Below, piece after piece: positions 12,093 to 23,643 of a DNA stretch of 64,000 nucleotides; positions within the stretch are counted from its first letter, which is position 1, and each line of letters starts with the position of its first letter. Under the pieces are notes generated by a model. The model saw only the letters and a program-made list of their open reading frames with translations. It was not told the DNA's origin and made no database searches. This DNA is from Austropuccinia psidii (lineage: Eukaryota; Basidiomycota; Pucciniomycetes; Pucciniales; Sphaerophragmiaceae). The stretch lies in assembly GCA_023105745.1 (NCBI GenBank), contig JALGQZ010000015.1:15970499-16034498 (forward strand), read 5' to 3'. Made by a program: the position numbers and the translations under genes.

Positions 12093-13907
12093 TGATAGCC
12101 TTTGAGATATGACCGCATATCCAAAAAAGATCACAAAACAACATTGCAAAAATTATTTTAATAATGAAAATTGAAATTATAATCTTAAAATAAGTAAGAA
12201 TTCCATAAAAATGCATAAACTCTGGATTATCTAAGAAGAAAATGGAGAAAAATTTAAAATAAATTACACCAGTATATTTACCATCAAAACCTACATATAT
12301 TAACTCTTTATTCCATATCTGTAGAACCAATACCTACTAAGATAACCCGGATATATGAACATTTATGATCAGTGAATGTATTCATTGTTTTCAGATCATA
12401 TCTTCTGAATTACACATCATAAGGAGCTTATTCAAAGATATGTTTACCAAGAATCAACTGTAATACTAAAGGTGGTATAAACCCTATTTGGAAAGTTATA
12501 AACAAGGCTAAAACTCACAAGGAGGTATTGGGAAAAATAGCAATAGCTGTTGACCACTTCAACTCAAAAGTGGTCTAAACTCAAAAAAAGTTGAAATTAA
12601 AATTGCACTAGACTTTAAATGAATAATTAAATGATATGTATCATGATTTTCAAGTTACAACCCCATGAAATCATGGTTTAAAGTCTACAATATTAAATTT
12701 CAACAGAAAAGTAGAGTTACAAGAAAAAATAATCAAAAATAGAGTTTGGAATATGTAATTAAGTCTTCTTGGAAGCTTGGTAAGGAAATGTCAAGCTATT
12801 AGGATTTACTCTCTGAATTTCTGTAGCATTAATAAGTTAAATGTTATTAATGATTGAAGTTTAGGCTTAAAAATGATCATTTATGAATATTAACTCTTAT
12901 CTTTTTTTAAGCTCAACAGCTAAATAAGACACAAAAATGGGTTGACAATAGTATTTAATAATTGAAGCTACTATGATCACTGAAAATAAACCATTTTCCA
13001 AGCTTATTATGTCATCAAATTAGAGCTATAGTGATAACTCTAAAAAATGATGTAATAATGAGATCAAAAGGTTCAATAGTTATGTAATCATCACTAAACC
13101 TTAAAATACTGAGAAGTTCCAGTGGATAGAACTATTACATGTCTAATAGAAGGTTTCTGGTCACTATAAAGAAGGCTCTACAATATAAAAGAACCTCTTC
13201 TTCCTCTGTTTCCCCCAAAGACACAACGAATAGAATAAAATCATTAAATAAAAGGTAAATTTCTTTATTATTCAATATAAAACTCTTATATTATTAAATA
13301 CAAAAGTCATATCTTATAGTGATCATTGCTTTATATTTGATTGCATCAATATCTTATTGTCATTTGTTAAATTCTCTTAAAAAGCTCTGAATCCATGTAG
13401 AAATAGTATAATTTGTAATTCTCTTTATTTTTTATTGTAAATAAATATTAAATAAGCTTTATTTATATTTCTTAGCATTGAATATTCAAGATTAATATTC
13501 TGAGTCTTACAAGTAGTTTATTCTCTCTTATTATAATATTTTCTCCCTAGTATTATCTTTGATAAGTCTAAGTTTAATACAAATAGTATTCAAGTTAATA
13601 TATATAGCTTTAATATTTGTAATATTATTTTAAATAATTTTCGTTTATTATTAAATGTCAATTTTCTACTCATGTTTCAATTGTTTTTAACATTAATAAA
13701 CTTCCATACATATATTGATTTGTTAAATATCAATATATTTAATCAATTATATTATTTCTTAATAATATAATCAATTTTACACCATAATTATAATATATCT
13801 TTATGATAATTATATTTAATATTATTATTCACTAAATTAGGAAATTCATAGTACAATAAGTAAAATATTAGTAATTTTTACTTATTGTTTCATAGTAAAA
13901 CCTTACA
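12093..13907 (+). repeat. Solo LTR C (family 1) inside Copia D
   Basis: The element runs from TGATAGCCTTTGAGATATGACC to CCTTACA and closely resembles LTR B, with no internal region. It is flanked by AGAAT (12088-12092) and AGCAT (13908-13912), a 5-bp target duplication with one later substitution. Removing the LTR and one copy restores the Copia integrase reading PKHNGFAE across the site, which confirms both ends. A TATAAAAG near 13181 fits the promoter. The open frame at 12025-12330 on the minus strand is incidental. Confidence 0.9.
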
Positions 13908-14560
13908 AGCATAATGGTTTTGCAGAATTTTAAAATTTCACTATACTGGAAAAGGAAAGGTTTTTACTGCCAACTTCAAACCTGCACACATCATACTAGG
14001 CTGAAAATTTAAACACTGCTGTGTTCTTATTGAGTTTGATGCCAACATATCTCTTCACTTTGTGTGTAATGAAGTATTCTATAGATGATACATATATCAT
14101 TTCTAAGACTAGATATTATCATTATTCACATATAGCTGTCTCATTAAGAGCTTTTATACTTCTTATTATTATTAATATCAATTAATATAACAATAATGAA
14201 ATAATTATCATTTATTATAGTAATTTAGAACTTTTTTACTATTTTATGGTTTAATAATAATAATATTAACTTGTACTTGTAATAATATATTATATCATAT
14301 TTCTAATGAGGAAATTTGTAGTACTCTTAATTAATATTAATGTTATCAAGAGTCCCATGCACAAATGTTACAACCTCTTTCAAATTCTGCTAAAACCTTC
14401 TTCCAACCAATGTGAAAGGGTTGGGTTTGAGCATGGCTGTAGTCAAGTCTTATTATCAAAAAAGAACTGGGAGAATTCACAGCTCATTAGTATTATATAA
14501 TCCCTTCTTCTATAATAACTGGGAGGATCTCTGGGTGTTTCAATTCAATTTCTCTCCTTG
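13908..14560 (+). pseudogene. Copia D, decayed integrase C-terminal part
   Basis: It resumes directly after solo LTR C with HNGFAE and continues to a block equivalent to NTAVFLSNLSP of Copia-1. After the family-1 LTR fragment at about 14090-14372, a stretch near 14430-14490 still resembles the region following FGC in Copia integrases. No reverse transcriptase can be found downstream, so D has also lost its 3' half. Confidence 0.65.
14090..14372 (+). repeat. LTR fragment N (family 1, 3' end only)
   Basis: It matches the last ~300 bases of LTRs E and K (GTCTCATTAAGAGC, then TATCAAGAG before the TTACA end). The left boundary is approximate. It lies within decayed Copia D. Confidence 0.65.
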
Positions 14561-15730
14561 GTAATATACATTGAATAATATGAAAGCAATTTTTTCAGTT
14601 ATTTTACCAATTATTTTTAAATTGAAAACTTTTTTGACCTAGAACATTTATTTATGGTGCAATAATTATGTTGATAAATTGCCATAACTTGTAAGTTCCA
14701 TTTATATTTCAACGTTTTTTGATCTAAGAAGAATGGTTGAGATTAAAAAAGAGCTGTCTACATATTTTCAAATCTCCATCCAAACATCATTTTTCAAAAA
14801 TTAAATGTGTGTTTAATTGTTTGAATGTCTCTTTTATTCAATCATGAAGCATCATGTAAATGGTTTTTTGTTTTTTTTACTTTTTATGAACTTTCAACTC
14901 TCAAATTCACACCCATTTTAACACAAGAATGTGATTTTTAAATGGTGGTTATTTTGACTATCAGATCTTATCATTCATATCCCTTATCTATAAAAATTAT
15001 TTTTTTCAAGTTTTTTACAACTTTCTGTTGCAAATATATTGACAATTCAATTTATTTTCATATTACAAATTTTGAAATTTGTTTTTTGAAATTTTTTATA
15101 TTTAGTTTTGATATTACCTAAGATTCATATGTGAAATACCTTCCTTTGAATATAATTTAAGATTAAAATCAATATTATGGGTAGTCCATTATTATGGGTT
15201 TTCTAGATAAAAAGCCTAAATCATCCTATTCAAGAAATTCTGTGGTATGACATGTCATTTTTTGTTACTTCCTTATAGAAATGGTATTTGAAAATATAAA
15301 TCATGTATCACATTTCCTAAAAAATAGGAATACTTTGAGAAGTTTTGAAATTAAATTTAAAGTGAGGTTGAATCCCAGAATCTGACCAATCATTTGTTCC
15401 ATGGCTAGAAGGAATTTACAAAAATATTGATTATTTTCCTCCCATTTTGTCCTTTTCTCCCATATTGTTTTTTTTTTGATATAATTTTCCACATATTTCT
15501 TATTGATCCCAAGCTTTTTATTGTTGAATTGAATTTATTTTCATAATATTTACTTTTTGTGGTCTGTTTCATGTTTTGTGTTTTTAGTTGTTATCTGTAT
15601 TTTTATTTATTTATTTTCAATTTTTTTGACTATTTGAATTATTTTTTCTTTATTTTTTGTTTTATTTTTTATGTTTTTTTGAGTGCTTTTTGATTTTTTT
15701 TTTGGTCTTTTGGTGATTTTTTTAATGATT
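14561..15730. other. AT-rich stretch, nothing recognised
   Basis: T-rich sequence with only short open frames of low-complexity composition. No element end, RNA gene or coding similarity seen. Confidence 0.6.
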
Positions 15731-15844
15731 ATGGATACACTAGAATCAGTGTGTCATGCTTATTCTATTATAATAGTAATTTTTTTTTTTGCAATAATCT
15801 TAATGCAAATTAAGATTAATTTCACACTGGAATGAGTGAAAAGC
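15731..15844. repeat. Inverted-repeat (foldback) structure, left part
   Basis: CACTGGAATGAGTG at 15825-15838 is the exact reverse complement of 19445-19458 across LTR F. The 21-mer at 15731-15751 is an 18/21 match to the reverse complement of 19445-19465. Before F inserted, the sequence formed a hairpin with 14-bp arms and the 5-base loop AAAAG, enclosed by the outer repeat. It could be the terminal repeat of a small DNA element or foldback. Confidence 0.7.
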
Positions 15845-18800
15845 TGTCAGCCTGTGACTCAAAACCAGAGCACAAGCATGACAGCCAAATAACATAAATC
15901 AATGGTATAGCCAAGATACTACCAAAACATGGAGCTTAGCCAGATAAGCTCAAAATGTATCAAATGAAAGAGGAAACTCGCCCCTTTCCAAATATAAAAG
16001 TCCAATAATCATAGGACAAAGAATAACAAAGTTATTCCTGCTCAAAGCTGTTGCTGAGCATAAACCTTAATTTTCACCTCTCATCTGAAGTACAGAGGAA
16101 GAGGCTTAACCCCATCGGATTGGTATTAAAAATGAAGCTCTAAGTCAGTGCTATCCAATGGTACTAGCTAAACTGAGCTAGAACCAGAATTACAGAAGTT
16201 ATGACCAAAATAAGGTCAAATAAGGGTGATTAAAATATTCACCTCTCATCTAGCTTCTACAGTTTTAATGTGAGATACCTAAAGTGGGGTCTTTTTGGAA
16301 ATAGAACAATCAGGGCTATCTCATGGTGCCATTCATTTCCCCATATCTCATTTATAACAAAGGATATGGAGCAAACAAGCTCCATACAGGTTTTGGACAA
16401 ATCATATAGGTGTATAAGAAAACTTGTACATGACATAGCTTTGCCATATTTAATGATAACCAAATCAAATGAGCTACCATTGTGTAGAACACATCCAGAA
16501 TTACACACTGAATCAGTTTTGAGGTTGATATCTCAAAAACTGACAAAGTTATGGCTGTTTAAAGGTCAAAATCTCACAGGTTGGCCAATACCGCCTTATA
16601 GTGGGATAATATCCCATAACCATGATTATGAGGTGTAAGAAAGACAAAGAAGCATGTTTATACTTCAATACCTCATATTTCCTTCAATATTGGGGTCCCA
16701 TACATGTTCTGTACAGCATTTTATGTGTAATACACGTCAGAATCAGGCTATGTGGTCCCCAGATGGAAGTTTTCCCCCTGTATTGGTGAAAACTGCCCAG
16801 ATGTGGTTTAAAAACCACATCTGAGCCCAATAAGGGCTATACAGGCTTTGTAAGAACCACAAGCCAGTAATTTGGAGTGAAAAATCTTCACTTCCTCTAT
16901 ATGGAAAGGTCTAGAAGCCTTTTCACACCATCTTAGGATGAAAAGGGGCCTTTTCACAGGAAGAAAGGGTCTCCTCATCCTGCCCTTGAATTCCTATGTA
17001 GTACAACTGAGAAAAACATCTATACTCTTGGAAATAGCCAGGTTATACTTCAAAGCTTAAGTATTGTAGCTCTTATTATAGTAACCCAACTGTTACGACT
17101 GCACCCAGGGCTTTCAGCAGTGCTCACCACCACTATTATACAATAGTAAATCCCTTTTATTATCATGAATAAAGCTCTTTGTCAACTATTTTCACCATGT
17201 CACCGTCATATTTAAAGCGTGGAAATACTATCATACACTTTTATTGTGAGCCTGTGAGGTATGTATAACATACCCATAAGGCCACAAATGATTTTATAGA
17301 CAGTTAATTTTGTCTTAAACAGACTTTTTAATTGAATTTAAAATAAAAAATAACAAAAAATAAGTATAACTTTTTTTTGGATAAACAAAGTTATAATTAT
17401 TATGTCATTTTTGGATTCCACACCAAAAATAACCTAGGGTACACCCATAGGGTGTTATACCCAAAAACACTTATTTCTTGTGTTATTGGAAGATTTAAGA
17501 ATCTCACAGTACTAATGTAACTTTTTTAACATTTTTTAAAAATTGTTAAATTTAAGCTTAAATAAGCTTAAATTTAAAGTTTCATAAGGTTAATGCAAAC
17601 TTACCAAAATTTTAGTTAAAATTGAGGTGTGGTGTATATTTACTGAATTGGCTAAGGATTTGCCATACAGAATGTAAATCCTGCGTGAGCTCAATTTAAA
17701 AGGGTTTAAAGCCATGGTATGGCTTTAAATAAATAAAAGGGCAAAATCCACACAAAAAGGTGGGACAAAGGAAAAAGACCAAATAGAGCTGGGGTACCCA
17801 ACTTTTTGGATCTGCAATGATTCAATTAAGGTTTTCCACCTGTATTGGAGGATTTTCAACCTTATTTAAACTTTAATATTAGACTTTCATCCAACCTTAA
17901 GGTTTAAACTGGTTTTATCCCAATTTGGACAGGAATTTCAAGCTGCCAAAGGGTAAATCCCAATATGCAGGCTTGAAATCAAGGTTTTAAGAACTGTCAA
18001 AGCTTAAATAAGCTTAAAACTTTAAAGCTTCAAGCATTAAAACCTTATCAAAACTTAAGGTTTGGTGTGTATTGCTATTTTACGTGGAAAAATAGCCATA
18101 ACTTCAAAAATTCATTAAAAATCCAATTCTTAATGGATTTGCTTGAAAATTTCACACAACTTAGAATTTAATATTATCTATATATATATTAAATTTTAAG
18201 TATCTTCAAGAAACTAAATTTCCTGGGTAATTAGCTTGGAAATTTACTCTTTTAATTAAACTCAAAGAAAATTATGATTTCTTTAAAAATTAATTAAAAA
18301 TTGAATTCAAGATATTTTTGCTTGAAACTCTAATTTTAAGTTGTTCATGTGATGAACTTTAATATAAATAGCCTTATTTTATATTAAAACTTAAAATAGT
18401 TAAACTAAATGAGGATTAAAGTTACTTGGAGTTAAGAATAAGACTGGTAACTTTAAATTGGAAGTAAAAATAAGTTGCCTTAAGTTAAGAACTTTATTTT
18501 TAAGCATGGTTTTTCAGTTTTGACCTGAGCACGCCCTCTACATTCATTATGAATCATGAGAGCTTCTCTGAAGACATAAAAAGAGTCTTTTCATCACTGT
18601 TTTTGTCCATCATTCATTATTAATCCAATCATATTGGAAATTTAAACAGGTAAAGTTTTATTAAATATAAAATCTTATTATTAAAAGTAATTCTTAAGTT
18701 ATTTTTATTCTTTATTTATTAAACCTAAAGAATTGAAGTCATAGAATTTAGATTATTGTTGTAATCACCAATAATATATTTTATTATATAAAATTATCAT

Positions 18801-19440
18801 TTTAAATATCTTTTAAAATCCACAAATTCCTCTCAAAAACTCTTTAATCATAATTTATATAATATTATAATGCTTTATCTTTAAATTTATTGATTTTTGA
18901 TGTGTTTTTTTAAAACTTATAACCTTTATTTAGTATAATAACTGTTGTATTAGACTTGTTGTATTAAATAAATCTTATAAGTAAGTTTTCTTTAAAGTTC
19001 TATATCTTTTTTAAATATTAGTTTTTTTATATAGAATTTTTATTCTGAAAGAATTATTTCTGCACAGTGTGTGTTTCATTCTTTTTATAAATAATATTTA
19101 TATTATTTATAAGTGGTTAATATTCATATTTTCCATGTGTAATTGTCTCATTAAGAGCTTTACACTTCTTATTGTTATAACTGTCAGTGACTATAACAAT
19201 AATAGAATAATTATAATTTATTATAATTATTATTCTTTTTTATTATTATATTGTTATAATAATAATTAAATTTATTTTTTTATATATAATTATTTTTATT
19301 AATTATATTTAAATTTGTGGTTATAATATTTTATTATATTATATATTTCTATTGAGGACAGTCATAGTACTCTTGATTTTGCTACTATTATCAAGAGTTT
19401 CATAGACAAACCTTACATTTATCATAGACTCAGCCTGACA
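15845..19440 (+). repeat. Solo LTR F (family 2), split by LTR E
   Basis: It starts TGTCAGCCTGTGACTC at 15845 and runs to 17244, then finishes at 19423-19440 with GACTCAGCCTGACA. Without E and one target copy it is about 1.42 kb, like LTR H. Flanks are AAAGC and AAAAC, a 5-bp duplication with one mismatch. The palindrome AGATGTGGTTT-AA-AAACCACATCT is at 16799-16822. Open frames at 16257-16638 are LTR sequence on both strands. Confidence 0.88.
17245..19417 (+). repeat. Solo LTR E (family 1) nested in LTR F
   Basis: It begins TGTGAGCCTGTGAGGTATG and ends GACAAACCTTACA, about 2.17 kb, with no internal region. Perfect target duplication TTTAT at 17240-17244 and 19418-19422. The short open frame 19069-19269 is part of the AT-rich 3' end. 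Confidence 0.93.
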
Positions 19441-19444
19441 AAAA

Positions 19445-19465
19445 CACTCATTCCAGTGCATCCAT
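19445..19465. repeat. Inverted-repeat structure, right arm
   Basis: Right arm of the hairpin described at 15731-15844, displaced by the insertion of LTR F. Confidence 0.7.
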
Positions 19466-21374
19466 ACCCATAAAAGAAAAACAAAAAGAACACAAATTTG
19501 AAATTGAAAAAAGAACATTGGAATTACAAGCAACAAGGAAAACAAATGGATATAGAAATATCAAAATGAAGAAAAACTCAACAAAAACAAATTCAAATAA
19601 ATTAATAAAAGTAAAAAGTATGTATAAAAATAAAAATAAAACAAATCACTCAAAATCTAGAAAATATGAAAAATACAAAGAAAATCCAAAAAAGATTGGT
19701 TATATATAAATGGAATCACTGACAAACATAATTCCTAATTTTTCAACTTTTCTTCCCAGAAATTACTGGATTTCACTGTTAGAAAAATTAACATCACAAG
19801 AGCAATGTGATTGAGCAAAAATATGAGAAATAGAAAACCAAGAAATTTCAATTATAAGAATTTAACTTCATAGTTTCTGTAACAGTTGAAGAGCTTTTAC
19901 ACAGACGAAAGAAGTGGGAGAGCCACTGACACCATTTTAACACACTTTAGAAATAGAAAAATGGGATTTCATAAGCTTTCAAAGCATAAAATAGGTATAT
20001 TTTAAGATCAACAAAGCTTCATCAACAAGGAAGTCTAAATTTACAAACTCAATTTTGAAATATTAATCTTGAATAAATGAAAGAATTTAATTCAATATAA
20101 TTTATACTTTTCATAGTAATGTGAGATTTTTACATAAAAATAATATCTTAATTTTTTGTAAATTAATGGTTTAGTTTTAGCCTTCCAAATCCTTTCTGGG
20201 GATTGTTGGATTTGAAAATATTTTCCTAAATTGAATATTTCCACAAATAATGAATTCAAAATGTGAAGAAAGTAAAAATGAATTTAATAAGAGCTACAGC
20301 TTTGTAGAGGAAAAAGGCAAATTATTTCAGGATTGAAAAGATGCAATTCATATTTTTCACAAAGAAATATGGGTAATGTATAGCTGTTTGAAGTATTAGA
20401 TATGGCTCTCAAAAGATAGTAAATCTTGAGGATATCAGTTTGTTAATGTATTCAAATCAGATTGAAGGATTGAAAATTAGCTTTATTGGATATTATTGTT
20501 CTAGAAATATTTTCATTTTAGTAAGAATAATTTCTGGAAAGGTTTGGTTCTTACTTAAAAAGCAGGTGAAGATGAATTATTTGCAGTTCTGTGCACATGA
20601 GAATCCGTTTTTTGTTCAAATAGAATCAAAAAATCAAAGTCTGTGACAACAATTAATACTTTTTGTGAAAATAGTTCATTTCCTGTTAAGGATTATTTTC
20701 ATTCAAGAATATGTTTTGTATTTGATTAGTAGGAAGTGTTTATGTTCTTGATGAGTCACAAAAGGAAATAATGGGAAATACATGATCTTCTGTTTAAATT
20801 TATTCAAATACTAAAACACCAAATCTGTGGCTTAAATTCTCTGAAGATATATTTCAGGTTTAGTACCAGGGTTATCACCCAGTTTGAAATATTTTTATAC
20901 TTGGGTTGGACCTGTTACCCCTTCCAGAGGGGATAGCTTCTTTTTCATGGTGTCTGTTCCAGTAAAGCCCAAAGGAAAGAATGCAGATTTTTTGGGGGGT
21001 GATTTGGACTGTTTTATTTCCTTCAGAGAAGTCTCACAGTTCTCAAAACCAAAAAGACTGAGCTTTGCTGGTTATTTTTTTCATATAAGCCCCCTTGAGT
21101 GTTCCTTTTAAGGGAACATGAAAATTTGGCACAGAAAGGACTTTTCAACAGGTATTTCAGAAAGAAACTCTTTTAAGAAACAAAAGAACTTAAGAAACTC
21201 ATCTAGAAATTTGGCTAAAAAGGAGCTCTCAAGCCCCAGTCTCTTCCAAAGAAGTGGAATATAAAAATAAATATTTTCTTTATAATACTGAAAATATATA
21301 GCTAGCACTGGGGTTTTTTAAATGAAGAGGGCCTGGCACCCAGTAAAATGGGACTCACTTGCAGAGGGCTCAGA
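19466..21374. other. Spacer with A-rich sequence, no recognised gene
   Basis: 19466-19800 is strongly A-rich. Around 20860-21310 the base composition is more balanced and an open frame of 75 codons (20884-21111) occurs, but it has no motif, no splice-supported neighbour and no family I know. I leave it unassigned. Confidence 0.5.
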
Positions 21375-21379
21375 ATGGA

Positions 21380-22817
21380 TTTCAGCCTTTGACTTCAAAC
21401 AGAGAACCAGCTTGAAATTCAAATACCAAGGTATAGAAAGTATTTGAAAAACATAGCCAATACATGTATAAATATAAAGAGGGAAAATACCCCAATATAA
21501 AAATACCAACCATATCCAAATAGGATAAGAATCAACAAAGATAGAACAATCCAAAGATAAGACAAAAGAATTAGAACCCCTCATTTTTGCCTCTCATATA
21601 GCTTATTCATATTCAATTAAATAAACGACAAACTGGTTCCTTTTCAAATCCCTCAAAGAGAGCTATGCAATTTTATCATCCATTTTCCTGTAGCACCCTT
21701 ACTTCAGGAAATACCATTATAACCTCTTTTTATCAAATAAACCCATTGCAAGTTTGAGAGGACTTGTAAAGAACTGTACAAAGGGATAAAAGATTGAATA
21801 TCTTACTTAGATCTTTAATTTTAGATACCTTAGATCTCTGTATCTCCAAAATTGACAGAGGGATCTTGGTTCAAATGTTTCTTATTCAAAATACAGGATT
21901 TCTGTAAATAACAATATAAAGAAGTCCCTTTATCTTTTCCACATATTCATACAGCTGTACTCTAAGTTATACAAAACTGAATAGCTCATCAAGCCTTCAA
22001 ATACTCTACCATTAAAATATAGATATCTTTCAAATTGGCAAAGATATCTGGCTTGGAAGTTTTTGAAGCCACATACTGATTTACAAAAATACATCAAAAA
22101 ACTTAAAACAATTGTAGCTTTTTCTATTTTTAGGAGAGTAAAAATGATTCATACCATATTCAATATCTCATTATAACCTTCAGGTCTCTTCTCTTGGATT
22201 CTTGATATCACCAAAACTGACTGAGATCTCTGGGCTGGGAGGGTTTTGGCCAATACAGGTTGTTCAAAGCTTAAGACCATCTAGAATGATTGATATTAGC
22301 TATCCAAACACTATGAGCACTTTATAAAAGTTCTGACGTGGCTTTTGAAGAGTTATTTCACCCTGTATTGATTCAGAATGATCGTTTTTGGTCTCAAAAT
22401 CACAATTATGACTATGATGATGGCAGAATTGATGGCACTGAACCACAATCCAGCCACCACAGTGCAAATCCTCACTCTCAAGACATTTTAAGAGCTCAAA
22501 ATCCCCTCATAATCCCAAAAAGGGATGGAATCAGGCTTTTTCCTCACTGGAAAAGGACCTCATAATCATCAATCAGCACCTTACATAGTAAAACTGACTT
22601 ATACCAGTAATACTCCTAGGATTATATTGATATATTTAATTTAATTAATTATTGTAGTTATCTTTACATTCAATTGATATTAAATCATTGAGAACAGAGT
22701 TCTCAGTAGATTCATCAGAAGCTTTTAACTATTTCTAAAACTATTGTCATTGTGTCACAGTCATAGTTCTAGCTGGTATTTACTGTTTTTGAACTACTAC
22801 ATAGAATCACACTGACA
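21380..22817 (+). repeat. Solo LTR J (family 2)
   Basis: It starts TTTCAGCCTTTGACTTC and ends ATCACACTGACA, about 1.44 kb, diverged from but alignable with the LTR of element G. Perfect target duplication ATGGA at 21375-21379 and 22818-22822. The frame at 22338-22565 lies in the palindrome-rich part and is not a gene. Confidence 0.92.
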
Positions 22818-22822
22818 ATGGA

Positions 22823-23638
22823 TGAGGAAAAAAACTTAAGTAGTTTAAACTGGATATGATTTCTAATGAGAAAGAAAGAATAAATTAGACAACCACAAAA
22901 AAGCCCAAGTCCACTGTTTCAACCTGTCAGAAGGAAAGAGAGGGGTTAATAAGGATATGGCCACCATAAATCTACTGAACAGGTGAGAAAACATGCAAAG
23001 ACAGACTTAATACTTATAATTAGAATATTTCAATAAAATAGGAATATACTATTTATTAAATAATAAATCCAGTATATCAATTAGCTGGGTAAAAGTCCCC
23101 AGATGGAGGAAGAGGGGCTGGTATATGTGAGAATCCACCAGCCCTGTTTCAAAGAGTGAATTTTCTTGATAAGAGTACTTAATTGAACTTATTTGGATAA
23201 TACAGTCCCTGTATGGATTTACAGGTTCTGTATAGGAGGTGTGGAGGAGTTGGGTGATCATACAGTTACAGGCTTGTGAATCTAAAGCTGTATTTGGTGC
23301 ATCCTGCATGTACAAGTGGTGACAAGCTGTATTGGTTAATGCAACTTTATTAGTGTTGATAATGAAGATTTCTGAAGCTGAATATTCATACACAGCAACA
23401 ATTCTCTGATTTGGTGAGCTTGAGTGGGTTTAAGGTTGGATACCCCTTTACCCCTGATAGTGGCTGTGACAATAGCTCACAGTGAATAAATAGTAAAAGC
23501 CATGTTGGATGGGGTTGATGAATTTTTGAAAATGGTGGCTTGTGATCATACTCAATCCAGAAGAAGATATTTTATTTTAGCTCCATAATAAGGTGATATA
23601 ATTGAAAAAAATCTTCAAGGCCAATTCTTTTTTGCTCA
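22823..23638. other. Unassigned spacer with one 114-codon frame
   Basis: A minus-strand frame at 23049-23393 (114 codons, beginning with GTG) contains no motif I recognise. The surroundings include GC-richer segments that could be an old element or exon remnant. Confidence 0.4.
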
Positions 23639-23643
23639 AAAAT

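Noticed and set aside
16257..16638. Overlapping frames on both strands
   Set aside because: They lie within LTR F; homologous positions in LTR H show the same chance openness.
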